Assembly (NCBI GenBank): GCA_050259035.1
Contig: JBLMZW010000047.1
Span: 1 to 6,405 of the forward strand
Length of the DNA stretch: 6,405 bases
Origin: JBLMZW01 sp050259035
GTDB lineage: Bacteria; Bacillota; Syntrophomonadia; Syntrophomonadales; DTU052
Direction of reading: 5' to 3'
This document shows, one piece after another, positions 1-5,841 of this stretch (position 1 is the first letter of the stretch; each line of letters opens with the position of its first letter). Position numbers and translations under genes: made by a program. A model generated the notes under the pieces. That model worked only from the letters and a program-made list of their open reading frames with translations, was not told where the DNA came from and did not search any database.

Positions 1-651
1 GAATGGGCTTTAATGAGCAACCAGCGTGCCTGTAAGGCCATTTCCGAAGGAAAATTCAAAGAAGAAATAGTGCCGGTGGAGATTAAAACCCGGAAAGGAA
101 CGCAGCTTTTTGAAAACGATGAGCATCCCAACCCCGACAGCAGCATGGAAAGTCTGGCTCAACTGAAGCCGGCATTTAAAAAAGAGGGGATTATTACAGC
201 GGGTAATGCTTCCGCTATAAATGACGGAGGAAGCGCCCTTATTCTCATGGCAGCCGAGAAAGCCGAGGAGCTTGGAATTAAGCCGCTAGCCCGGATAGTA
301 GCCACTGCGTCGGCATCGGTTGACCCGTCTATCATGGGTATAGGAGTAGTGCCAGCTGTTCGTCGGGCATTGAAGCTGGCAAATATGAGTATGGATGACA
401 TGGAACTCTGGGAGATGAACGAAGCCTTTGCCGCTCAGGTAATAGCCTGTAATCGAGAATTACAGGTGGATGTGGACAAGATCAATGTTCTGGGTTCAGG
501 GGTGGCTCTGGGACACCCGGTGGGTATGACCGGGGCCCGGCTGATTCTAACTCTTATGAACGAGATGCGCAGAACCAAAAAGCAATTCGGATGTGCCACC
601 CTTTGTGCTGGCGGAGGTCCAGCTATGGCAACGATTATTGAAGCTCTGTGA
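1..651 (+). CDS. acetyl-CoA acetyltransferase (thiolase), C-terminal part, 5' end outside window
   Basis: Thiolases condense two acyl-CoA molecules or cleave 3-ketoacyl-CoA, in fatty-acid oxidation or acetoacetyl-CoA formation in the cytoplasm. The reading frame is open from base 1, so the ATG at 13 is an internal methionine. About 216 residues are present, roughly the second half of a usual 390-400 residue enzyme, and the N-terminal nucleophile cysteine lies outside. Visible motifs are GKFKEEIVPV near the start, NEAFA (418-432), GHPVG with the catalytic histidine (511-525), and LCAGGG with the second catalytic cysteine (Cys codon 604-606). Two motifs vary: GSGVALGHPVGMTG instead of the commoner GGAIALGHPxGxSG, and CAGGGPAMA where many thiolases have CIGGGxGxA. 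The gene ends 11 bases from the convergent helicase gene, with no intrinsic terminator between them. A fossil copy of its 3' end lies at 4666-4731. The family is sure; the physiological substrate is not. Confidence 0.95.
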   Translation, partial: EWALMSNQRACKAISEGKFKEEIVPVEIKTRKGTQLFENDEHPNPDSSMESLAQLKPAFKKEGIITAGNASAINDGGSALILMAAEKAEELGIKPLARIVATASASVDPSIMGIGVVPAVRRALKLANMSMDDMELWEMNEAFAAQVIACNRELQVDVDKINVLGSGVALGHPVGMTGARLILTLMNEMRRTKKQFGCATLCAGGGPAMATIIEAL

Positions 652-662
652 AAATAATAGCC

Positions 663-2744
663 CTAAGCTCCAATTAGCGGAGTCAGTTCGCCGGTATATG
701 TCAAAGACAGCTGGTGCAAAGCACGAGTGCAGGCAATATAAAGCAGGGAGCGGTCGTTATCACTGGAGTAAGTCTCATTATTGGCCTCAGGGATAATAAC
801 CTCATCAAATTCCAGCCCTTTTGACATTTGAATCGAAGTTATTGATATGCCATTTATAAAAGTAACGCTTTCCGGTGAAATCAAATGTACATCATAGTTT
901 TGAGATAATACCTTATAAAGAGCGTTAGCCGCGCCGTTCGTTTTAAGGATAATTCCCAGGGCCATATTGTCGCTATCCTGAAAGGAATCAATTTTTTCCT
1001 TAATCTGTGCGATTTCTTCCTGGCTGGTGCGGCAATATATCAGTTCGGGTGCATCCCCGTGGCGCTCAACCGCCTTAAGCGAGATGACATTTTGGATGCG
1101 TTTGGCGAAAGTAATAATCTCATAGGTAGAGCGGTAGCTCGTATTCAACTCTACCAGTTCCGCTTTTTTATACAGCTGGAGTAAATCTCCGAGTGTGTAT
1201 AAATGGTTGGGATTGATAAACTGCCCGAAGTCACCGAGGATGGTTTTCTGGCATTTAAATATAGTATTCAGTACCGCGTATTGAACCGGGGTGTAATCTT
1301 GCATTTCATCGACAACTAAATGGTTTACAGTCGTGTTATCGTGCAACCCCTCGAAAGCGGCATGGAAATACAAATATGGGTATACGTCAGCCCATTCGAG
1401 GGTTTTCTTGGCCGGCATCAAAAATTTATCCGAGATGTTCATCTGCTTATAAAAGTCCTTATAGAGCACCAGGGGATTTTTAACCTTTAACATCGCAGTC
1501 AGACTTTTCAAGATGGCCCTGGTCTTTGGTAAAGGCTCTTCCATGAAGTTATTGGTCTCAAAACGAAAATAAATATCGTCCGCAATCATCTGGAGCCGCC
1601 GCTTAACCGGGTAATTATGATAAGCGGCAAAACGGCTTTGTATCCATTCACTTTTGGCAGTGAATCTTTCATACGTGTAATCAAATGGTTCAAAGATGAT
1701 TTCAGGCATCCGGGCCAAATATTCGTCCATCAGGCTTATAAATTCCAGTGTGGATTTGAAACGCACCCGCTCCGCCCATTTGGGGTCGTCTGTTTCAAGA
1801 GGGTCTTTGTCGGGCTCAAAATGAATGATGTTCTTGAGTTGAACCTCGGCAATATCTGCTAGGCTCACCCCATAAATCGGTTCCTCGCCTAATTCCGGCA
1901 GGACGTTGGAAATATAATCCCCAAACACCTTGTTGGGCGATAGAATGACTACGTTTTCAGCCGATAATCTGTCTTTGAAACGGTAAAGTAAGTAGGCGAT
2001 CCGATGCAGGGCGATAGATGTCTTGCCAGACCCCGCCACTCCTTGAATGAGAAGGGTTTCGGCCGTTTCGTTCCGAATAACCAGGTTCTGTTCCTTCTGA
2101 ATAGTCGTGATGATGGACTTCATCTTCTCGTCTGATGTATGGCTCAATTCACGCTGCAGGATATCATCTTGAATATTAACCGAACTCTCCAGGGCATATT
2201 CCATTTCGCCATGCTTGATTTTGAATTGCCGCTTTCGTATTAGCTCGCCGTTAATCCGTCCAATAGGAGCATCATAACCGGCAGGCCCAACCTCGTAATC
2301 ATAAAACATACTTGCGACCGGGGAACGCCAATCAGAGATCAGCAGCTGATTTTCGTGTCTAAAAGCAAATCTGCCAATGTAGAAGGTGGAAGGTGTCCCT
2401 TTGGATGTTTCTCGAAAGTCAATCCGGGCAAAGTAGGGCGATTCCTGCAGCTTGGCGAGTTTATCCCGAATCTCGACCGCAAAGGTTCCCAGGCTGTCAA
2501 TTCGTCTCAAAGCGAGTTCATTTTGGAACATCTCATGTGGGTCGATTTCACCGTGATACTGTACCATGTACCGCTTGGTATCCATGTATTCTTGGTCTAA
2601 CCGTCCAACTGAATAATCCGCTTGTTTGATAGCGTCATCCAGCTTGCCCTTAATATCGTTAAGATGTGCGATTTCATCGGGATAAGTCGGCTTTTCATCT
2701 AATGCTTCATTTTTGCTATTGTTCATATGGAGAGACGAAATCAT
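663..2744 (-). CDS. helD: HelD-like superfamily 1 helicase / RNA polymerase recycling motor
   Basis: The 693-residue protein has the order expected for HelD. A charged, probably coiled-coil N-terminus (about 22-100) is followed by the family segment ARIDF...FYIGRF...LLISDWRSPVASMFY (106-147). Walker A is GVAGSGKT (235-242) and a long insertion follows. Walker B is DEMQDYTP (479-486), then GDFGQ (504-508), SYR (536-538), KGLEFD (642-647) and YIACTRA (669-675). All UvrD/Rep-type ATPase motifs are intact. Known HelD proteins bind RNA polymerase and use ATP to release it from nucleic acid; some actinobacterial relatives protect against rifampicin. The protein is somewhat shorter than B. subtilis HelD (about 770). 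The start at 2744 is chosen because GAAGGA lies 6 bases upstream and because ATGA overlaps the stop of the preceding AraC-GNAT gene; the methionine at codon 7 lacks a binding site. A DNA-repair helicase is the alternative, but the ISDWRSPVAS segment favours HelD. Confidence 0.9.
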   Translation of the reverse strand: MISSLHMNNSKNEALDEKPTYPDEIAHLNDIKGKLDDAIKQADYSVGRLDQEYMDTKRYMVQYHGEIDPHEMFQNELALRRIDSLGTFAVEIRDKLAKLQESPYFARIDFRETSKGTPSTFYIGRFAFRHENQLLISDWRSPVASMFYDYEVGPAGYDAPIGRINGELIRKRQFKIKHGEMEYALESSVNIQDDILQRELSHTSDEKMKSIITTIQKEQNLVIRNETAETLLIQGVAGSGKTSIALHRIAYLLYRFKDRLSAENVVILSPNKVFGDYISNVLPELGEEPIYGVSLADIAEVQLKNIIHFEPDKDPLETDDPKWAERVRFKSTLEFISLMDEYLARMPEIIFEPFDYTYERFTAKSEWIQSRFAAYHNYPVKRRLQMIADDIYFRFETNNFMEEPLPKTRAILKSLTAMLKVKNPLVLYKDFYKQMNISDKFLMPAKKTLEWADVYPYLYFHAAFEGLHDNTTVNHLVVDEMQDYTPVQYAVLNTIFKCQKTILGDFGQFINPNHLYTLGDLLQLYKKAELVELNTSYRSTYEIITFAKRIQNVISLKAVERHGDAPELIYCRTSQEEIAQIKEKIDSFQDSDNMALGIILKTNGAANALYKVLSQNYDVHLISPESVTFINGISITSIQMSKGLEFDEVIIPEANNETYSSDNDRSLLYIACTRALHQLSLTYTGELTPLIGA

Positions 2745-2756
2745 TTGGAATCCTTC
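2741..2756 (-). promoter_or_regulatory. helD ribosome binding site and ATGA stop-start overlap
   Basis: GAAGGA (minus strand, 2756-2751) lies inside the last codons of the AraC-GNAT gene, 6 bases before the helD ATG at 2744-2742. That ATG overlaps the upstream TGA (2743-2741). This arrangement sets the helD start and suggests translational coupling, so the two proteins would be made together. Confidence 0.8.
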
Positions 2757-3589
2757 TTCGGTAAAACCATCCGTTGCGTCGGGTATCCAAATTCGGTCAG
2801 CAATTCTGCTTCGGCAAAGCCCAGCTCCTTTAGAGCTTGGCGATATCCTGTATCTGCTTTATCGCCCTTTCGAAATGTGGTAATGCTGATATCCTTATTC
2901 TTCAGCAACTCGGTGAAGGCCACATTCAAGAAGTCTTGAGCAATGCCCTTTTTCCGATAAAGCGGATGCACCGCAAGAAAATCTATGCTTCCGGTTTCGT
3001 AATTAATCATCATACCGCCAATTGCAATGCCTCCCTCGGTCATAAGCATGGCGCCCTTGTTGGAAATATAATGTTTCAGAACTGTTAAATGTTCGTCTTC
3101 TTCTAGATGGGGGAACCCGTCAATGGCCAGGTGTACCAGGTCCATCCACTTCGGAATCTCCATTTCTTCGGCGAAGTGGATTTCTCTCGCGGAATTTTTT
3201 TGTGCATTTTTAAGCGATTTAAGCTGGTCTGTGAAGTTATACTCGAGCTGCAATGGATAAAACACCTCGTTTTTTCTAAATTGGTGAGGAGATTGTTTAT
3301 ACATGGCCTTGAACACATTGCTGAAAGCCTGTTGGCTGTTGTAACCGGCCAGAATCGCAATATCTATAATTGGTTTATCTGAAAAAACCAGTAGCTTGGC
3401 GGCTTCCGTTAGCTGCCGGCGCTGTACATAATCGTGGATAGAAAGCCCTACTGTATCGGTGAAGATGCGGTGCAGGTGGTATTTCGAATAGTGTACGGCT
3501 TCGGCAACAACATCCAAATCAATCTTCTTTTCTGTCAAATGTCTTTCGATATATTGGATTGCAGCTACCACCAACTCAAGTTTGTTCAT
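2741..3589 (-). CDS. AraC-type DNA-binding domain fused to GNAT acetyltransferase domain
   Basis: The 282-residue protein has two domains. Residues 1-108 form an AraC/XylS double helix-turn-helix: first HTH about 25-46 (DLDVVAEAVHYSKYHLHRIF), second about 72-96 with the signature IAILAGYNSQQAFSNVFK followed by SPHQFRK. Residues about 135-276 form a GNAT N-acetyltransferase: the beta strand IDFLAVHP (202-209) leads into the acetyl-CoA pyrophosphate loop RKKGIA (212-217), and YRQALKELGF (249-258) is a typical C-terminal helix and turn. In ordinary AraC proteins the DNA-binding domain is C-terminal and the partner binds a ligand, so the order is reversed here. The start is supported by GGGAAGGAA 5 bases upstream and a promoter at 3619-3627. 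The gene is the first of a two-gene operon, and its TGA overlaps the helD ATG. The GNAT domain may sense or modify a small molecule, or acetylate a protein; its substrate cannot be read from the sequence. Confidence 0.9.
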   Translation of the reverse strand: MNKLELVVAAIQYIERHLTEKKIDLDVVAEAVHYSKYHLHRIFTDTVGLSIHDYVQRRQLTEAAKLLVFSDKPIIDIAILAGYNSQQAFSNVFKAMYKQSPHQFRKNEVFYPLQLEYNFTDQLKSLKNAQKNSAREIHFAEEMEIPKWMDLVHLAIDGFPHLEEDEHLTVLKHYISNKGAMLMTEGGIAIGGMMINYETGSIDFLAVHPLYRKKGIAQDFLNVAFTELLKNKDISITTFRKGDKADTGYRQALKELGFAEAELLTEFGYPTQRMVLPKKDSK

Positions 3590-3594
3590 AGCGC

Positions 3595-3603
3595 TTCCTT
3601 CCC
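3595..3603 (-). promoter_or_regulatory. ribosome binding site of the AraC-GNAT gene
   Basis: GGGAAGGAA on the minus strand ends 5 bases before the ATG at 3589-3587. This is a good Firmicute-type site and supports the chosen start. Confidence 0.75.
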
Positions 3604-3618
3604 TTATAGTGCGAATCT

Positions 3619-3627
3619 ATTATAGCA
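3619..3627 (-). promoter_or_regulatory. extended -10 promoter of the AraC-GNAT/helD operon
   Basis: On the minus strand the sequence reads TGCTATAAT, a perfect TATAAT with a TGn extension. It lies about 30 bases before the AraC-GNAT start codon. No good -35 box is found at 16-18 bases spacing (the hexamer there reads AAAGGA). Strength may therefore come from the extended -10 or from an activator, possibly the AraC-type protein itself. The 8-base palindrome TTGCGCAA at 3656-3663, upstream of the -35 region, could be an operator, but one copy proves nothing. Confidence 0.65.
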
Positions 3628-3718
3628 ACATTAGAACTTTATCCTTTAATAAATCTTGCGCAAATCAGTGATTTTTTTGTGGTATATTCCGCATCGCGAT
3701 GATCACAACATCATAAGG

Positions 3719-3784
3719 TTATTGGATATGGCTTTGGATTTCGCGATAGGTCTGGCGGGTCGGCAAGCGAAGAAAAAGGGCAGG
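3719..3784 (-). pseudogene. fossil 3' end of a family 4 glycosyltransferase gene
   Basis: Reading the minus strand from about 3784 to a TAA at 3721-3719 gives ...PTRQTYREIQSHIQ-stop. The intact neighbouring glycosyltransferase ends ...PTSQTYREIQSQI-stop. At the DNA level 3729-3764 matches 4735-4770 at 34 of 36 bases. Upstream in the fossil frame similarity fades within about ten residues and a stop codon is met near 3800, so only the tail of a gene survives. It lies in the same orientation as the intact gene. It is a relic of either a duplicated copy of that gene or a close paralog. Match length, coding frame and stop position all agree, which makes chance unlikely. Confidence 0.8.
3729..3764 (+). 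repeat. direct repeat, left copy (34/36 match to 4735-4770)
   Basis: This 36-base segment beginning TGGCTTTGGATTT differs from 4735-4770 at only two positions (G/T at the 15th base and G/T at the 29th). The copies are 1,006 bases apart in direct orientation and bracket purC. Similarity to the left is doubtful: GGTTATTG occurs at 3717 and at 4713, but the same 8-mer also occurs at 3813. Recombination between the copies would remove purC. Confidence 0.9.
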
Positions 3785-3892
3785 GAAATAGAAATATTAT
3801 GGTCATTAGTTGGGTTATTGTAGTTAGCAGGCATAACATCGGTTACCTAAATAAAACCATTGATAAAAATTCCGCATGGCGAAAACATACAG

Positions 3893-3898
3893 TATAAT
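3893..3898 (+). promoter_or_regulatory. purC -10 box
   Basis: A perfect TATAAT lies 31 bases before the purC ATG, predicting a transcript start near 3905 and a short leader of about 25 bases. The hexamer at 17 bases spacing (TTCCGC, 3870-3875) is a poor -35 box. TTGATA at 3860-3865 is a better hexamer but is 27 bases away, too far. No clear PurR operator or purine riboswitch was recognised, so control by purines is not evident. Confidence 0.55.
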
Positions 3899-3915
3899 GA
3901 TAAAAAACTACATCG

Positions 3916-3921
3916 AAAGGA
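3916..3921 (+). promoter_or_regulatory. purC ribosome binding site
   Basis: AAAGGA lies 8 bases before the ATG at 3930. It decides the start in favour of 3930 over the in-frame ATG at 3876, which has no binding site and lies upstream of the likely transcript start. Confidence 0.7.
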
Positions 3922-3929
3922 ACACTGAC

Positions 3930-4616
3930 ATGGAATTAGTTTACACCGGCAAAACCAAAAATGTTTACCAACTGGAGGATGGGAATTATCTATTAAAATT
4001 CAAAGATGATGCTACCGGAGCTGACGGAGTCTTCGATCCTGGCTGCAATACCATAGGTTTGACCATCGAAGGAGCGGGACGCGCCGGGCTGCGCCTGACA
4101 AAGTACTTTTTTGAGGTTATTAAGGAACATGGTATTCCCACCCACTATATCGATTCCGATATTGAGAACGCTACCATGACGGTAAAACCGGCTGTTCTTT
4201 TCGGCAAAGGACTGGAAGTCATTTGCCGTCTAAGAGCTGTAGGGAGTTTTCTCCGCCGCTATGGGGATTATGTTCAGGAAGGGCAGCCGCTCGACTACTT
4301 CGTAGAAGTGACTCTGAAAGATGACGCCCGAGAAGATCCGCCCATCACTGAAGATGCGCTTGATATGCTAGGCATACTTTCCAAGAAGGAATATCAGGTA
4401 CTAAAAGATTTGACCCGCCAGATCACCGGCGTGGTGAAGGCAGAACTGGCCAAAAAAGATATTGAATTGTATGATATCAAATTTGAATTCGGCCGGGTAG
4501 GCCCAGAGCAGCAGATTACGCTGGTTGACGAGATATCTGGTGGAAATATGAGAGCTTTCAAGGATGGCAAACATATTCAACCCCTGGATCTGGAAAAACT
4601 AGTGCTGGCTGATTAA
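3930..4616 (+). CDS. purC: SAICAR synthase (phosphoribosylaminoimidazole-succinocarboxamide synthase), divergent clostridial type
   Basis: PurC joins CAIR and aspartate with ATP to give SAICAR in de novo purine synthesis, in the cytoplasm. The 228-residue protein has the usual length. Family motifs are YTGKTKNVY (5-13, nucleotide site), FKDDATG (24-30), GIPTHY (68-73), EVICRLRAVGS (96-106, the VRNxAAGS-equivalent CAIR site), KDDAREDPPI (130-139), FEFGR (185-189) and DEISGGNMR (200-208). In most PurC proteins the last motif is DEISPDxxR; here the PD pair is replaced but the arginine is kept. The 3930 start fits the family N-terminus and has AAAGGA at 8 bases; the frame stays open upstream to an ATG at 3876, but that region contains the promoter. 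No other pur gene is near, so it may be a second, stand-alone PurC. The gene is flanked by direct repeats. Confidence 0.9.
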   Translation: MELVYTGKTKNVYQLEDGNYLLKFKDDATGADGVFDPGCNTIGLTIEGAGRAGLRLTKYFFEVIKEHGIPTHYIDSDIENATMTVKPAVLFGKGLEVICRLRAVGSFLRRYGDYVQEGQPLDYFVEVTLKDDAREDPPITEDALDMLGILSKKEYQVLKDLTRQITGVVKAELAKKDIELYDIKFEFGRVGPEQQITLVDEISGGNMRAFKDGKHIQPLDLEKLVLAD

Positions 4617-4727
4617 CTGTTTAGAAAAGCTAACAAACCGCGTGGTAAAGCATGGATTAGCCCATGCAATTCGGTCAAGAGACGGGAGGTTGACTCTCCC
4701 GGCCATGGCAATGGTTATTGAAGCCCT
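4617..4727. other. purC downstream region with two hairpins
   Basis: Two GC-rich hairpins are visible. One is GCATGG/CCATGC (4650-4655 with 4662-4667, 6-base loop), within an outer ACCG/CGGT pair (4637-4640 with 4672-4675). The other is CGGGAG/CTCCCG (4683-4688 with 4696-4701, 7-base loop). GTCAA (4674-4678) could instead pair with TTGAC (4690-4694), excluding the second hairpin. Neither hairpin is followed by a run of T on either strand, so no intrinsic terminator is supported. The right half overlaps the thiolase fossil, so the folding may be incidental. Confidence 0.4.
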
Positions 4728-4731
4728 CTAA
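4666..4731 (+). pseudogene. fossil 3' end of a thiolase gene
   Basis: Bases 4699-4731 read PAMAMVIEAL-stop, against PAMATIIEAL-stop at the end of the intact thiolase (619-651). DNA identity is 26/33, and five of the seven differences are synonymous or in the stop codon. Upstream, GCAATTCGG (4666-4674) matches 582-590, where the intact gene encodes QFG, at a distance from the end that differs by only 4 bases. The bases between are rearranged and out of frame, so the fossil is not functional. Its TAA (4729-4731) overlaps the stop of the convergent glycosyltransferase gene. An 8-base match GGCTGATT followed by AACT at 4607 and by CTAACT at 539 might extend the relationship into the end of purC, but it is too short to claim. 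Confidence 0.75.
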
Positions 4732-5792
4732 ATTTGGCTTTGGATTTCTCGATAGGTCTGGCTGGTCGGCTGATTTTCAAGCAGGGCTTTATACAGCTGG
4801 TCGTAAGCATTCAGCTCCCGTTCCGCCGAATACTTGTTATTTACTAATTGGCGGGCGGCATTGCCCATATTGTTACGGAGAGAAGGATTCTGTATCAACT
4901 GCGAGGCAGCATCCGCCAACTCCGCTGCGGAATTAATATAGAAGCCCTGAACACCATTCTCTATGATATCCAGGTTCCCGGGAACTGCAGTTAATATGCA
5001 GGGTTTCCCCAGATACATGGCTTCAAGAGCCCCCTGTGGTTGTCCCTCTGACCAGGAAGTATTAAGAACGATATCGGCAGTATAAATGATTCCCCCGATT
5101 TTTTGGTGGGGTATTTCACCCAGATAATGAGCCCAGTCCAATTGGCTGATTCGCGAGTTTATGTGGTCCGTATATTCGATATCTATTGCCGCCCCCAGAA
5201 TAAGCAGGGACAATTGGGGGTTGCTTCGGTGGGCCATATCTAGGCCATCCAAAGCTAAATCCAAATTTTTAACCGGTCTTAAACCGCTGGGAATTATGAA
5301 TACCGTTTCTGCATCAGATAAACCTATCTGCCGGCGGGTAATCTCCGGTGCCGCAGGCAGGTCCACCCCCTGGGGAATAACCATCAAGCGGGATTGCAGG
5401 CCAGGGTTTAGGTCGGTAAGACGCCTATGCAGATCCGGATTAAAGACAACTATCCTTCGGGCTTTAAGTATAGTCTGTAGGGTTTCTTCTTTTTGGGGAC
5501 CTGATAAATCATAATTGATATCGGTACCGGTGGTGGTTAATAGTATTGGTAAGTTTTTTAGGGCGGGATGATTTAGGGCCCGGGAGAACTGCAGAGCATG
5601 AAACCCATGAACCAAACTGTACGAATTGCTCTGGGTATACCGGTTAAGCTGCAGCTGCCAATCCGGTTCGTCCATTGATACTAGATCTATTGTATAGCCT
5701 TTGCCTCTGAGCCCGTTATACAGTCGGGTTGCCGTAATGCTGTTGCCGCGCTGGCTTTTAAAAAAAGGCGTAACCATTAATGTGCGCTGCAT
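4728..5792 (-). CDS. family 4 glycosyltransferase (GT-B fold)
   Basis: This 354-residue enzyme moves a sugar from an activated nucleotide donor to an unknown acceptor and is probably cytoplasmic, with no signal peptide or membrane segment. The N-terminal acceptor half has a GNSITATR segment (16-23) and LLTTTGTDINYDL (84-96). The C-terminal donor half has SGLRPVKN (169-176) and the GT4 signature E-x7-E (Glu249 and Glu257 in SEGQPQGALE). The GN..TA.R start, the TGTD motif and the LRPVKN region resemble, from memory, SenB-type (TIGR04348) glycosyltransferases that act on UDP-N-acetylglucosamine; a search is needed to confirm this. The start is supported by AGGAG 9 bases upstream. It follows a PIG-L-type deacetylase gene after 49 bases on the same strand, suggesting one operon. 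Its 3' end overlaps a thiolase fossil and is repeated as a fossil at 3719-3784. Confidence 0.9.
   Translation of the reverse strand: MQRTLMVTPFFKSQRGNSITATRLYNGLRGKGYTIDLVSMDEPDWQLQLNRYTQSNSYSLVHGFHALQFSRALNHPALKNLPILLTTTGTDINYDLSGPQKEETLQTILKARRIVVFNPDLHRRLTDLNPGLQSRLMVIPQGVDLPAAPEITRRQIGLSDAETVFIIPSGLRPVKNLDLALDGLDMAHRSNPQLSLLILGAAIDIEYTDHINSRISQLDWAHYLGEIPHQKIGGIIYTADIVLNTSWSEGQPQGALEAMYLGKPCILTAVPGNLDIIENGVQGFYINSAAELADAASQLIQNPSLRNNMGNAARQLVNNKYSAERELNAYDQLYKALLENQPTSQTYREIQSQI
4735..4770 (+). repeat. direct repeat, right copy (within the glycosyltransferase 3' end)
   Basis: This is the counterpart of 3729-3764 at 34/36 identity. It encodes, on the minus strand, residues PTSQTYREIQSQ of the glycosyltransferase C-terminus, so this copy is the source or the conserved sister of the left one. 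Confidence 0.9.
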
Positions 5793-5801
5793 TCTGTTAT
5801 A

Positions 5802-5806
5802 CTCCT
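5802..5806 (-). promoter_or_regulatory. ribosome binding site of the glycosyltransferase gene
   Basis: AGGAG on the minus strand lies 9 bases before the ATG at 5792. It supports this start over the methionine at codon 6, which has no such site. No promoter was recognised in the 49-base gap after the deacetylase gene, which fits co-transcription. Confidence 0.7.
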
Positions 5807-5841
5807 GATTCTGATTTTGCGGGCCTGGTTTAAGGAATATG

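Larger units (their letters stand above)
3604..3892. other. gene-free stretch between the divergent AraC-GNAT and purC genes
   Basis: From left to right this stretch holds the minus-strand promoter (3619-3627), the palindrome TTGCGCAA (3656-3663), a plus-strand extended -10-like motif TGGTATATT (3680-3688), a 10-base perfect palindrome CATCGCGATG (3692-3701), and a fossil of a glycosyltransferase gene end (3719-3784). The stretch 3787-3860 shows no coding potential or recognisable element. No small ORF with a credible binding site was seen on either strand. Confidence 0.6.

Noticed and set aside
159..401. Minus-strand open frame inside the thiolase, and similar open frames opposite helD, the AraC-GNAT gene and the glycosyltransferase gene
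   Set aside because: They lie wholly within well-supported genes, have no ribosome binding site and show no protein family features.
652..662. Bidirectional terminator between the thiolase and helD
   Set aside because: The gap is 11 bases and no GC-rich stem with a T run is seen in it or at either gene end.
3692..3701. Restriction-type or phage repressor operator
   Set aside because: A single 10-base palindrome with no second copy in the window cannot support a specific operator call.
3876..3929. Longer purC start at the ATG at 3876
   Set aside because: No ribosome binding site precedes it, the TATAAT box lies inside the added segment, and the added 18 residues are not part of the PurC family; AAAGGA marks the start at 3930.
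4637..4701. tRNA or group II intron 3' end (domain V/VI-like hairpins)
   Set aside because: The CGGGAG hairpin with a 7-base loop resembles a T arm or domain VI at a glance, but there is no acceptor or anticodon arm, no AGC...GUU domain V helix with a GNRA loop, and no reverse transcriptase.
619..4731. attL/attR sites of an integrative element at the thiolase 3' end
   Set aside because: The bracketing 33-base copies match only 26/33 with differences spread at third codon positions, not an identical core, and the segment has no integrase, excisionase or replication gene. Kept only as a rival model.
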